Shown here: piece after piece, positions 45,193-56,324 of the stretch
How the letters are laid out: every line of letters starts with the position of its first letter
Numbering within the stretch: position 1 is the first letter of the stretch
From: Diorhabda sublineata
Lineage: Eukaryota > Arthropoda > Insecta > Coleoptera > Chrysomelidae
Assembly: GCF_026230105.1 (NCBI RefSeq)
Contig: NC_079475.1
Span: forward strand, 124,001-188,000
Length of the DNA: 64,000 nucleotides
Direction: 5' to 3'
Notes under the pieces: model-generated
What the model saw: the letters and a program-made list of their open reading frames with translations, nothing else
Databases searched by the model: none
What the model was told of the DNA's origin: nothing
Translations under genes and position numbers: made by a program

Positions 45193-45487
45193 GCACGCAC
45201 GCACGCACGCACGCACACGAGATAGAGAAAATTATTATTTTTAACTAACAAATTTTAGACAATATCGACATATAATAATTGAAAGTTTATAAAACAGATT
45301 AGATCTACTATATCGTAGGTAGGTCGAGACAAATCTAGAAGGTGGTAACAACCTACATTACATCGATCGATGAAAATGTTATATATAACATAACATATCA
45401 ATTAAACCGAAATTCAAAAAATTCTTGTTTCATCAAAACAAACATTATTTGTTTTTCATTTTCTTCATAAATAAATGAAAAAATTGT
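44999..45487. other. convergent H3-H1 spacer
   Basis: The (CA)n array spans about 45,128-45,187; a small gap (ATTG missing near 45,402) distinguishes it from unit 1. Confidence 0.8.
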
Positions 45488-45503
45488 GGCCCTGACAAGG
45501 GCC
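45488..45503 (-). terminator. histone 3' stem-loop of H1
   Basis: Loop UGUC, as in unit 1. Confidence 0.9.
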
Positions 45504-45600
45504 ATTTGTTATTATTGTCGATTGTCGTCGTACCCATCATCAGTCCGATAATACTTCTCGATTGTTGTACTATCTTTCTGTCAGAAAAAAAATATTCTTT

Positions 45601-46458
45601 TTATTTCTTCTTTTTAGGAGCGGCGGCGGCGGCTTTTCTTGCTTTAGGAGAGGAACTGCTAGCAGCTGCTTTCGCAGTTTTAGGTTTTGGTGCTTTCGGC
45701 TTTTTCGTGGGACTGCCTTTATTGGATTTTTTTGCTTTAGTAGGATTCTTCGTTTTAATTTCGGATGATGCGGCACTGGCTGTATTGGTAGCGGCGGCGG
45801 CGACTCCTCCTTTAGCCGAAGATTTTTTATCTGTTTTTTTGGCAACTTTAACGCCTTTCTTATCAGTAGTTGGTGTTGTTGTTGTCGAAGTTTTTAAAGA
45901 AGCCGCTGCTGTACCTGTCGTTTTTTTGCCTTTATTAGATTTCTTAATACTTTTCGATTTATCCACTCCTCCTCCTGCAATAATAGCATTTCTTTTTGCA
46001 GCTGTTACAATTTTTTTGGATTTAGTTACGCCTGGAGTAGAAGCGGCTGTTTTCTTTTTCTTTTTGTCAATAGCATTCGTTTTAGCCGAAGTACCACCAG
46101 TCGAAGTTGCCGAAGCTAACTTGAACGATCCGGAAGCTCCTTTACCTTTAGTTTGTACCAAAGATCCCGATACTACAGATGCTTTCAAATATTTTTTGAT
46201 GAATGGCGCTACTTTTTCTGCATCAACTTTGTAATTGGCAGCAATGTACTTTTTAATTGCTTGTAAAGATGAGCCTCCGCGTTCCTTTAAACCTTTGATC
46301 GCATTGTTTACCATTTCCGAAGTCGGTGGATGAGATGGTTTGGTCCTAGGATTTTTAGCTTTTTTTTCCTTTTTATTTATTGGAGACGACGAAACCTGCG
46401 GTGAATTAGACGCAGACGTTGCGGTTACAACCGAAGTTTGATTTTCTGTATCCGCCAT
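45601..46458 (-). CDS. H1: linker histone H1, long allele
   Basis: 285 residues from MADTENQ. It contains TPGV (KKTAASTPGVTKSKK), absent from the unit 1 copy; TP here could add a phosphorylation site. The globular domain is the same. Confidence 0.95.
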   Translation of the reverse strand: MADTENQTSVVTATSASNSPQVSSSPINKKEKKAKNPRTKPSHPPTSEMVNNAIKGLKERGGSSLQAIKKYIAANYKVDAEKVAPFIKKYLKASVVSGSLVQTKGKGASGSFKLASATSTGGTSAKTNAIDKKKKKTAASTPGVTKSKKIVTAAKRNAIIAGGGVDKSKSIKKSNKGKKTTGTAAASLKTSTTTTPTTDKKGVKVAKKTDKKSSAKGGVAAAATNTASAASSEIKTKNPTKAKKSNKGSPTKKPKAPKPKTAKAAASSSSPKARKAAAAAPKKKK

Positions 46459-47621
46459 AACTACTAACAAACAACCTTGAGAGTTATTATATCGTCGATA
46501 AACTACACTAAACTGATATAAAAAAAAAAAAAAAAATATTGGATGTACTTTTATATTTAGTTTTATAAAATTTCACCTCTCTATATACTTAAAAGTATAA
46601 AAGACTTTTAATTTTTCGCGTGTAATGAGTTACAAGAGGAGTCATTCAAATAAAGCGGACGGAAGACTGAACGAACGAATAGAACTAAGTTAAAAAACGA
46701 ACCTCATAAACCAAACCAACCTCAAAAACCTTGGTTTCTTCGAGATTTTCGAATCGAATGTAATGAAAAAAATTGACAAATAACTAACTAAGGTATACTT
46801 CGAACTTTCGCCGAAGTTTTACTATAATTTAATAATTGCTAACAACGTTTGTTATTAAAAAAAAGTACCACTTAAAAATGGTTAAAAATTTATTTCCGTC
46901 GATGCTTAGCACTTTAGATATAATTTCGAAATTAAATAAAAGTCCTTCATAAAATACAATGAATGTAAATTGAAACGTGTCTATTCACAATAATTACAAA
47001 TATTTAAAAATATCAAAACGAATTGAAATAATACCGCAATTATCATTTGAACGGTGACATGTCTACCCTGATTTACGCGACACGTTTCTACTATATGTTC
47101 CCAACTAATATATTATTATGAGTATTTTTCAATAACAATGTGTTCCGACATACTAAATATAAGAATAATATCAAATTTCAATATTGGAACCCGCGTATAT
47201 TTCATTTTAGATATCGAATGGTGGGTGAGTGGTAGTAGCAAATTATAATTATTACAATAAATTGATTGACTGATTAAATTTTCTTTGAACGAGCTACTTC
47301 GCTCTATTCGCAACTATGTCTGTCTATTACAATATTTAATATTTTATCCGACATTTTTTATTCTTTTTTACATTGTATAGTTGTATAGTATATTATTTTA
47401 GGAAATGAACATATTTTATTTAAAATTTCAAACCAATTTGAAAAGAAAAAGAAAGTGTTTATAACATAATTTCAAAGACGCCACAAAAACTACTTTGACA
47501 ACGGCAACCGACCAACCGCTTTGTATGTTTTATCTTACCGACGGTCGGGTTTTTTTTTTGCCTTTAGCCGACAGTGAATTAGTATATGAAACTTTTTTAA
47601 ACAAAAGCGACGTTAGAAAGT

Positions 47622-47664
<43 letters not shown>

Positions 47665-47754
47665 ATTTTCAGTTAAGTGGAATATCAATTGAATTAAAGT
47701 CAGTCAGTCGTTCGTTCGTTGTTATCATATATAAATAAAAAAAAGTAGTATTGT
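46459..47754. other. H1 promoter and H1-H2B spacer
   Basis: As 26,878-28,163, with a five-base tandem duplication (TTGTATAGTTGTATAG) near 47,373. No gene seen. Confidence 0.8.
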
Positions 47755-47770
47755 GGTTCTGAAAAGAACC
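47755..47770 (-). terminator. histone 3' stem-loop of displaced H2B
   Basis: GGTTCTTTTCAGAACC on minus. Confidence 0.95.
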
Positions 47771-47861
47771 GTTTTTTTTTTTTTTTTTTTTTTGTCGATG
47801 TTACCATTTAAGTAAATAAAATAAAAAATTTTCGGTCAATATAGTAGATGTGTTATACTTA

Positions 47862-48233
47862 TTATTTAGAACTAGTATATTTGGTAACGGCTTTAGTTCC
47901 TTCACTGACTGCGTGTTTTGCTAATTCTCCGGGAAGCAATAATCTCACTGCAGTTTGAATTTCTCTACTTGTAATTGTTGAACGTTTATTATAATGAGCC
48001 AATCTGGATGCTTCGGCGGCGATTCGTTCGAATATATCATTAACAAAACTATTCATTATACTCATAGCTTTACTCGATATACCGGTATCAGGATGAACTT
48101 GCTTAAGTACTTTGTAAATGTAAATAGCATAACTTTCCTTCCTCCTCCTTTTTTTCTTTTTATCGGCTTTCGAAATATTCTTTTGAGCCTTTCCGGCTTT
48201 TTTCGCTGCCTTTCCGCTAGCTTTTGGTGGCAT
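47862..48233 (-). CDS. H2B: histone H2B, copy displaced by two elements
   Basis: Protein identical to the other copies. The leader is intact to CAGTTAACAG (48,304-48,313), where element B2 begins. Its TATA box is now at 52,435, 4.1 kb upstream behind B2 and B3. Confidence 0.97.
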   Translation of the reverse strand: MPPKASGKAAKKAGKAQKNISKADKKKKRRRKESYAIYIYKVLKQVHPDTGISSKAMSIMNSFVNDIFERIAAEASRLAHYNKRSTITSREIQTAVRLLLPGELAKHAVSEGTKAVTKYTSSK

Positions 48234-48303
48234 TATTTCTCTTGAAATAAAATAAAAACACTCGAATGACGTACCGTTTTTATCGAAAAATGGGTAAAAT
48301 TAG

Positions 48304-48313
48304 CAGTTAACAG
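48304..48313 (-). repeat. target-site duplication, H2B side of B2
   Basis: CAGTTAACAG, identical to 50,350-50,359 and 52,403-52,412. Confidence 0.92.
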
Positions 48314-50349
48314 ACACACACACATTTCCCTTGAGACGAGCCCGTCCCTCTAGACATCCACCCCCGGATAAATCCACGAGTGGGTGCGAAGAAGAACATT
48401 CCAACCACCCCCTGTCACTTCCGACAGGTCCTCATCCTCTCTCACGTCGCAGTTTCGCGTGTAGAATCCCTCCTCTCCCCTTAGGTCTATGGGAGATTCT
48501 GGGATGTCTTATCTTTTTATTAAAGAGATTAGCCTGTTGGCTATACACTCTTGGCTTCTTGTTCTGGACGTCTTCGTGTGTGTGTGTGTTTCGCGGCCTC
48601 GGGTAAACCTCTTCCTACCTCATGCCGATAGGAAAAGATCTAATCCGAGTGGTCCTTCGCCTTCTCTATAGCTGTCCCCGATGTATAACTCTACATTTCC
48701 TTGTGAAATGCAGAATTACCGTGTCGGGGGGTGTCCTCTTGTGGTTTATTTTTGTTGGGCGATAAGTGTTGCTATGAGTATCTGCATATTTTGCAACATA
48801 CTCAGTAGCTCCGGTGTTTTTTCTTCTGTCTTCGTTGTTTTCTTCGCAACTTGTGCGTAAGTGCGTCCTGTTTGCGTGGTGTTCCTTGCTTGGTTGTTCT
48901 CCGTCTTTTTCGGGTGTTTCGGGCACCCTTTGTAGTTTGCGGGGTGTTCTCCTCCGCAGTTCTTGCAATTCGGTTTTTCCGTCTTGCTGAGCGTGCATTC
49001 CGCCGCTCTATGCGCTCCCGCGCATCTCACGCAGTGCACGTCCATGTTGCACGTGCTTTGTCCGTGATGGAATCCCTGACACCTGTAACATTGTACAGGT
49101 CCGTCGTGCCTTTTTTGTTCTACCACACTTATTTTTGTGTGGCAGAGGTATCTCAACTTCTTATAAGTTGGTTCTTCTTTCGGTTCTATTACTACCATGT
49201 ATATAGGTAGTAGTTTTCGTGTGTTGTCCTGATTTCTTTGAGTACGGCTTGTCAACTGCCATACTTTCTTCGGTCTAAGTCCATTTTCCTTCAATTCCTC
49301 CTCTACCTCCGACACTGGGGTGTTAACAGCAAGTCCTTTTATGACGAGCTTCCTTTCCTTTTCTTCATTGAGTAGGTATGTATACCACTCAATTTCCTTA
49401 TACTCGCTCAGGAGCATCTTCATCTTGTTAAAGTCGTCTTTAGTCGCCGTCGTTATTTTGCCCGTGTGTATTCCCATTTTACACTGGGCATCGATTTTTC
49501 TTTGCACTAGCTGTTTGCGTAGTGCTGTCCACATCAGTGGGGATTTTAGAATTATCGGAGGTGGCCTTCTCTCCGGTTTTGTCTGTTTCCTTTGTTCGTC
49601 TTTTTTTATTTTCTCCAATTCTTCTTGGATTTGATTGTCCGTTGATGTTTCTTCTTCTTCGTCTGAGGATTGTTTATCTGCTTTTTTTCTTTTTTTTTTG
49701 TTCTTCACTTCCGTGAAGTCTCCTTCCATAGGGCAGTCTTCGATTTGTGTACGTTCTTGTATTTTTTTCTCATGAGTTTTTATCTCATCTCTCAATTCTA
49801 CAATTGTGTCTGCCAATTTGTAGTTATCGGCATTGTTTTCTTTAATAATGTCCTCTAAGGACTTAATTTGCTTGTCTTTAGCAATTAACGTTTGTTCATA
49901 ATTCCTCATTCTCTCTTCGAGGGATTTAATTTGCTGTCCCATCTTCTCAACCAGCGCTTCATAATCAGCTTTTTGCTGAATTATGATTCTGGATAATTCA
50001 GTTGTTTTCTCCTTATTCTTGGAGTTTTTAGGCTCCATGCCTGTTGCTCTAGGTCCCGGTTTTCCTATTTTGGTTTGGTATCTAAAGTTACCTAAAAGAA
50101 AAGTTTAAGCCGTACTGATAAGTACGGCTGTTTCGAAAAAACGGATAATTCCGCACAATCAAATATGTGTTGATAAACACAATTCTTTCATGCAGAAATG
50201 TTTTTTAGCATTATAAATAAAAGGCTGTGTCAAGGCACAGCTACCTGCTGAAAAAGAAGGAAAGTTTTATCAGTATCTCACCTGAGTCCGCTTTCACCTC
50301 ACTTCACTGTCGCACTTGTTCACTCGTCAACACTTAGCAACAGCGCCCG
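48314..50349 (-). mobile_element. ORF1-only retrotransposon B2 at the H2B start site
   Basis: Flanked by CAGTTAACAG on both sides. In sense: 5' leader CGGGCGCTGTTGC..., 5' UTR hairpins as in B1, ORF1, and the A-like 3' UTR ending in TGTGTGTGTGT. Sense orientation relative to H2B. Inferred to be older than B3, because B3 lies between it and the TATA box. Confidence 0.93.
48746..50038 (-). CDS. element B2 ORF1: Gag-like protein
   Basis: 430 residues, identical to B3 ORF1. The coiled coil (about 15-98: LVEKMGQQIKSLEERMRNYEQ ... KEKKIQ-type heptads) differs from that of B1. The linker, RRM-like region and three zinc knuckles are as in B1. Confidence 0.92.
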   Translation of the reverse strand: MEPKNSKNKEKTTELSRIIIQQKADYEALVEKMGQQIKSLEERMRNYEQTLIAKDKQIKSLEDIIKENNADNYKLADTIVELRDEIKTHEKKIQERTQIEDCPMEGDFTEVKNKKKRKKADKQSSDEEEETSTDNQIQEELEKIKKDEQRKQTKPERRPPPIILKSPLMWTALRKQLVQRKIDAQCKMGIHTGKITTATKDDFNKMKMLLSEYKEIEWYTYLLNEEKERKLVIKGLAVNTPVSEVEEELKENGLRPKKVWQLTSRTQRNQDNTRKLLPIYMVVIEPKEEPTYKKLRYLCHTKISVVEQKRHDGPVQCYRCQGFHHGQSTCNMDVHCVRCAGAHRAAECTLSKTEKPNCKNCGGEHPANYKGCPKHPKKTENNQARNTTQTGRTYAQVAKKTTKTEEKTPELLSMLQNMQILIATLIAQQK

Positions 50350-50359
50350 CAGTTAACAG
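50350..50359 (-). repeat. target-site duplication between B2 and B3
   Basis: CAGTTAACAG. Confidence 0.92.
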
Positions 50360-52402
50360 CCACACATTTCCCTTGAGACGAGCCCGTCCCTCTAGACATC
50401 CACCCCCGGATAAATCCACGAGTGGGTGCGAAGAAGAACATTCCAACCACCCCCTGTCACTTCCGACAGGTCCTCATCCTCTCTCACGTCGCAGTTTCGC
50501 GTGTAGAATCCCTCCTCTCCCCTTAGGTCTATGGGAGATTCTGGGATGTCTTATCTTTTTATTAAAGAGATTAGCCTGTTGGCTATACACTCTTGGCTTC
50601 TTGTTCTGGACGTCTTCGTGTGTGTGTGTGTTTCGCGGCCTCGGGTAAACCTCTTCCTACCTCATGCCGATAGGAAAAGATCTAATCCGAGTGGTCCTTC
50701 GCCTTCTCTATAGCTGTCCCCGATGTATAACTCTACATTTCCTTGTGAAATGCAGAATTACCGTGTCGGGGGGTGTCCTCTTGTGGTTTATTTTTGTTGG
50801 GCGATAAGTGTTGCTATGAGTATCTGCATATTTTGCAACATACTCAGTAGCTCCGGTGTTTTTTCTTCTGTCTTCGTTGTTTTCTTCGCAACTTGTGCGT
50901 AAGTGCGTCCTGTTTGCGTGGTGTTCCTTGCTTGGTTGTTCTCCGTCTTTTTCGGGTGTTTCGGGCACCCTTTGTAGTTTGCGGGGTGTTCTCCTCCGCA
51001 GTTCTTGCAATTCGGTTTTTCCGTCTTGCTGAGCGTGCATTCCGCCGCTCTATGCGCTCCCGCGCATCTCACGCAGTGCACGTCCATGTTGCACGTGCTT
51101 TGTCCGTGATGGAATCCCTGACACCTGTAACATTGTACAGGTCCGTCGTGCCTTTTTTGTTCTACCACACTTATTTTTGTGTGGCAGAGGTATCTCAACT
51201 TCTTATAAGTTGGTTCTTCTTTCGGTTCTATTACTACCATGTATATAGGTAGTAGTTTTCGTGTGTTGTCCTGATTTCTTTGAGTACGGCTTGTCAACTG
51301 CCATACTTTCTTCGGTCTAAGTCCATTTTCCTTCAATTCCTCCTCTACCTCCGACACTGGGGTGTTAACAGCAAGTCCTTTTATGACGAGCTTCCTTTCC
51401 TTTTCTTCATTGAGTAGGTATGTATACCACTCAATTTCCTTATACTCGCTCAGGAGCATCTTCATCTTGTTAAAGTCGTCTTTAGTCGCCGTCGTTATTT
51501 TGCCCGTGTGTATTCCCATTTTACACTGGGCATCGATTTTTCTTTGCACTAGCTGTTTGCGTAGTGCTGTCCACATCAGTGGGGATTTTAGAATTATCGG
51601 AGGTGGCCTTCTCTCCGGTTTTGTCTGTTTCCTTTGTTCGTCTTTTTTTATTTTCTCCAATTCTTCTTGGATTTGATTGTCCGTTGATGTTTCTTCTTCT
51701 TCGTCTGAGGATTGTTTATCTGCTTTTTTTCTTTTTTTTTTGTTCTTCACTTCCGTGAAGTCTCCTTCCATAGGGCAGTCTTCGATTTGTGTACGTTCTT
51801 GTATTTTTTTCTCATGAGTTTTTATCTCATCTCTCAATTCTACAATTGTGTCTGCCAATTTGTAGTTATCGGCATTGTTTTCTTTAATAATGTCCTCTAA
51901 GGACTTAATTTGCTTGTCTTTAGCAATTAACGTTTGTTCATAATTCCTCATTCTCTCTTCGAGGGATTTAATTTGCTGTCCCATCTTCTCAACCAGCGCT
52001 TCATAATCAGCTTTTTGCTGAATTATGATTCTGGATAATTCAGTTGTTTTCTCCTTATTCTTGGAGTTTTTAGGCTCCATGCCTGTTGCTCTCGGTCCCG
52101 GTTTTCCTATTTTGGTTTGGTATCTAAAGTTACCTAAAAGAAAAGTTTAAGCCGTACTGATAAGTACGGCTGTTTCGAAAAAACGGATAATTCCGCACAA
52201 TCAAATATGTGTTGATAAACACAATTCTTTCATGCAGAAATGTTTTTTAGCATTATAAATAAAAGGCTGTGTCAAGGCACAGCTACCTGCTGAAAAAGAA
52301 GGAAAGTTTTATCAGTATCTCACCTGAGTCCGCTTTCACTTCACTTCACTGTCACACTTGTTCACTCGTCGAAGTCTCGGAGTCAACTTTACTCTTACAC
52401 CG
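50360..52402 (-). mobile_element. ORF1-only retrotransposon B3 at the H2B start site
   Basis: Nearly identical to B2 along its body, but with a different 5' leader: GGTGTAAGAG... of about 35 nt before the shared GACGAGTGAACAAGTG. It is flanked by CAGTTAACAG at 50,350-50,359 and 52,403-52,412. Its first base lies 33 nt from the first TATA base (52,435). Confidence 0.93.
50788..52080 (-). CDS. element B3 ORF1: Gag-like protein
   Basis: 430 residues, the same protein as B2 ORF1, consistent with very recent transposition or gene conversion. It could be translated from a transcript starting at the H2B TATA box. Confidence 0.92.
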   Translation of the reverse strand: MEPKNSKNKEKTTELSRIIIQQKADYEALVEKMGQQIKSLEERMRNYEQTLIAKDKQIKSLEDIIKENNADNYKLADTIVELRDEIKTHEKKIQERTQIEDCPMEGDFTEVKNKKKRKKADKQSSDEEEETSTDNQIQEELEKIKKDEQRKQTKPERRPPPIILKSPLMWTALRKQLVQRKIDAQCKMGIHTGKITTATKDDFNKMKMLLSEYKEIEWYTYLLNEEKERKLVIKGLAVNTPVSEVEEELKENGLRPKKVWQLTSRTQRNQDNTRKLLPIYMVVIEPKEEPTYKKLRYLCHTKISVVEQKRHDGPVQCYRCQGFHHGQSTCNMDVHCVRCAGAHRAAECTLSKTEKPNCKNCGGEHPANYKGCPKHPKKTENNQARNTTQTGRTYAQVAKKTTKTEEKTPELLSMLQNMQILIATLIAQQK

Positions 52403-52435
52403 CAGTTAACAGCACTTATGTCCATCTCTTTTATA
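52403..52435 (-). promoter_or_regulatory. H2B TATA box and start site now facing B3
   Basis: TATAAAAG on minus (52,435-52,428) and CAGTTAACAG (52,403-52,412). The spacing to the element is the same as for element A at 35,288. Confidence 0.8.
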
Positions 52436-52651
52436 TCAACGTACGTAATTCTAATAGGCTCCACCCTTCTACGTTTGCGCATTTGCTATAATTTCATTGG
52501 TAGGTCATGTTAATATAAATAGATAGGTCGAGTGTAAATTTTTTGTTTAACAGTTAGTTTCGTCGCATCGGTTGCGCTTCATAGTTTTCAATTGACACAG
52601 TTCTATTTTTTTTTTTTTTTTTTGAAAAAGAAAAATATATATAAAAAAAAA
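52436..52651 (+). promoter_or_regulatory. H2A half of the interrupted H2B/H2A promoter
   Basis: It retains the central GGCTCCACCC and ATTTCATTGG motifs and the TATAAATAG box near 52,516; AACAGTT lies near 52,549. The H2A side appears unaffected by the insertions. Confidence 0.7.
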
Positions 52652-53026
52652 ATGTCTGGACGTGGTAAAGGTGGTAAAGTAAAGGGAAAGGCAAAGTCTC
52701 GCTCAAACCGAGCTGGATTACAATTTCCTGTAGGACGTATACATCGTTTGTTGAGAAAAGGCAATTATGCAGAACGAGTCGGTGCCGGAGCTCCAGTATA
52801 TTTGGCAGCTGTTATGGAATATTTGGCAGCCGAAGTACTCGAATTAGCAGGAAATGCTGCTAGAGATAACAAAAAGACCCGTATAATTCCAAGGCATTTA
52901 CAATTAGCCATTAGAAACGATGAAGAATTGAATAAATTGTTGTCTGGAGTAACCATCGCACAAGGTGGTGTTCTTCCTAACATTCAAGCTGTACTTTTAC
53001 CGAAAAAGACAGAAAAGAAAGCTTAA
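52652..53026 (+). CDS. H2A: histone H2A
   Basis: Identical protein. The longer in-frame extension to 52,592 comes from the T-rich leader and is not used. Confidence 0.97.
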   Translation: MSGRGKGGKVKGKAKSRSNRAGLQFPVGRIHRLLRKGNYAERVGAGAPVYLAAVMEYLAAEVLELAGNAARDNKKTRIIPRHLQLAIRNDEELNKLLSGVTIAQGGVLPNIQAVLLPKKTEKKA

Positions 53027-53082
53027 TTCTTTATTAATTATATTATTTTTCTTTATTTTATCGAAATACATATGCATAAACC

Positions 53083-53098
53083 GGCCCTTTTAAGGGCC
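53083..53098 (+). terminator. histone 3' stem-loop of H2A
   Basis: Loop UUUA. Confidence 0.93.
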
Positions 53099-53154
53099 AC
53101 AATTTTTTTTATTTTTATATATATATATATAAAAAGAGATTATAATATAGTTAA

Positions 53155-53216
<62 letters not shown>

Positions 53217-53615
53217 CTAGATAGATTTATTGATTCGTTGATTTCTCTATTTTCTTTGGTTGAGATAGAAGAGATTCTCGTGTAACGTACTGTTAGATAA
53301 AAAAAAAATAAATAAATGTCCTGATATATAAGAAAACTTATCATCTGTAATAATAACTGGAATTGTGGTTGGTTAATGTGATTATTTTCAGCATCGTTAA
53401 TAATAACGTTCGTACTAGAAATAAAAATTGCAAATAATGAGATGAAGATAAATAAAAGTTCCTCTACTCGCTTATGTTCTTATCTATATGTATGTATGTA
53501 GTGTATATGTATGTGCGTATCAATAAATGCGAGGTTGTTCTTATATATAAGAGAACAAACTAATGTGTAAGTTATTTATTTTTTTTTATTTTCATATTCA
53601 AGCAAAATATGTTGT
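53099..53615. other. convergent H2A-H4 spacer
   Basis: The (AT)n array spans about 53,157-53,212. No gene. Confidence 0.8.
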
Positions 53616-53631
53616 GGTTCTGAAAAGAACC
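53616..53631 (-). terminator. histone 3' stem-loop of H4
   Basis: GGTTCTTTTCAGAACC on minus. Confidence 0.95.
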
Positions 53632-53728
53632 GTTTTTTTTTTTTTTTTTTTTTTTGTATATATACATATGCTATGGGAAGAATGCGATGGAGGACATATT
53701 CTTCTACTTCAAATATGAAAAATGAAAA

Positions 53729-54064
<336 letters not shown>

Positions 54065-54296
54065 CTATATACCTAAAACAATCCGATGATAACTTCGAAA
54101 AGACTTCAAAATACTGACCTAAGAATTTTCCCTAATCTCTTTATAATACCTATCGGCTCCGCCCATTAGAAAAAGTACGCACCAATCCCAGATTAGTACT
54201 CCGTAATGTTGGGCAAAGCTATAAAAGAAGGTCATAAATAAATTTATCTCATTCATTGTGTGTTTATCGAGTTGCTATAGCGGTTTAGTATATTGA

Positions 54297-54740
<444 letters not shown>

Positions 54741-54838
54741 ATACAAATTTTTTTTTTTTTTTTTTTTATATAAAATTACATTTTATCTATTTGATTATAA
54801 TAGATTTTTTGTTTTATATATATATTGTAAGTAAAAAC

Positions 54839-54854
54839 GGTTCTTTTCAGAACC
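54839..54854 (+). terminator. histone 3' stem-loop of H3
   Basis: GGTTCTTTTCAGAACC. Confidence 0.95.
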
Positions 54855-54987
54855 ACAAATAATTTAACATTTATGATAGTAGTATAATATTTTGATATAA
54901 ATATAGGATGTTCGTTTGAAAACATTGAAATATAAAAGAAGGATGTGATTGTTGATTGGGTAAAGAAGACGCACGCACGCACGCGCA

Positions 54988-55067
<80 letters not shown>

Positions 55068-55353
55068 GCACGCACGCACACGAGATAGAGAAAATTATTA
55101 TTTTTAACTAACAAATTTTAGACAATATCGACATATAATAATTGAAAGTTTATAAAACAGATTAGATCTACTATATCGTAGGTAGGTCGAGACAAATCTA
55201 GAAGGTGGTAACAACCTACATTACATCGATCGATGAAAATGTTATATATAACATAACATATCAATTATTGAACCGAAATTCAAAAAATTCTTGTTTCATC
55301 AAAACAAACATTATTTGTTTTTCATTTTCTTCATAAATAAATGAAAAAATTGT
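54855..55353. other. convergent H3-H1 spacer
   Basis: The (CA)n array spans about 54,986-55,062, the longest of the four, with a CCA interruption at its start. Confidence 0.8.
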
Positions 55354-55369
55354 GGCCCTGACAAGGGCC
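55354..55369 (-). terminator. histone 3' stem-loop of H1
   Basis: Loop UGUC. Confidence 0.9.
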
Positions 55370-55466
55370 ATTTGTTATTATTGTCGATTGTCGTCGTACC
55401 CATCATCAGTCCGATAATACTTCTCGATTGTTGTACTATCTTTCTGTCAGAAAAAAAATATTCTTT

Positions 55467-56324
55467 TTATTTCTTCTTTTTAGGAGCGGCGGCGGCGGCT
55501 TTTCTTGCTTTAGGAGAGGAACTGCTAGCAGCTGCTTTCGCAGTTTTAGGTTTTGGTGCTTTCGGCTTTTTCGTGGGACTGCCTTTATTGGATTTTTTTG
55601 CTTTAGTAGGATTCTTCGTTTTAATTTCGGATGATGCGGCACTGGCTGTATTGGTAGCGGCGGCGGCGACTCCTCCTTTAGCCGAAGATTTTTTATCTGT
55701 TTTTTTGGCAACTTTAACGCCTTTCTTATCAGTAGTTGGTGTTGTTGTTGTCGAAGTTTTTAAAGAAGCCGCTGCTGTACCTGTCGTTTTTTTGCCTTTA
55801 TTAGATTTCTTAATACTTTTCGATTTATCCACTCCTCCTCCTGCAATAATAGCATTTCTTTTTGCAGCTGTTACAATTTTTTTGGATTTAGTTACGCCTG
55901 GAGTAGAAGCGGCTGTTTTCTTTTTCTTTTTGTCAATAGCATTCGTTTTAGCCGAAGTACCACCAGTCGAAGTTGCCGAAGCTAACTTGAACGATCCGGA
56001 AGCTCCTTTACCTTTAGTTTGTACCAAAGATCCCGATACTACAGATGCTTTCAAATATTTTTTGATGAATGGCGCTACTTTTTCTGCATCAACTTTGTAA
56101 TTGGCAGCAATGTACTTTTTAATTGCTTGTAAAGATGAGCCTCCGCGTTCCTTTAAACCTTTGATCGCATTGTTTACCATTTCCGAAGTCGGTGGATGAG
56201 ATGGTTTGGTCCTAGGATTTTTAGCTTTTTTTTCCTTTTTATTTATTGGAGACGACGAAACCTGCGGTGAATTAGACGCAGACGTTGCGGTTACAACCGA
56301 AGTTTGATTTTCTGTATCCGCCAT
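55467..56324 (-). CDS. H1: linker histone H1, long allele
   Basis: 285 residues, the same protein as the copy at 45,601, including TPGV. Confidence 0.95.
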   Translation of the reverse strand: MADTENQTSVVTATSASNSPQVSSSPINKKEKKAKNPRTKPSHPPTSEMVNNAIKGLKERGGSSLQAIKKYIAANYKVDAEKVAPFIKKYLKASVVSGSLVQTKGKGASGSFKLASATSTGGTSAKTNAIDKKKKKTAASTPGVTKSKKIVTAAKRNAIIAGGGVDKSKSIKKSNKGKKTTGTAAASLKTSTTTTPTTDKKGVKVAKKTDKKSSAKGGVAAAATNTASAASSEIKTKNPTKAKKSNKGSPTKKPKAPKPKTAKAAASSSSPKARKAAAAAPKKKK

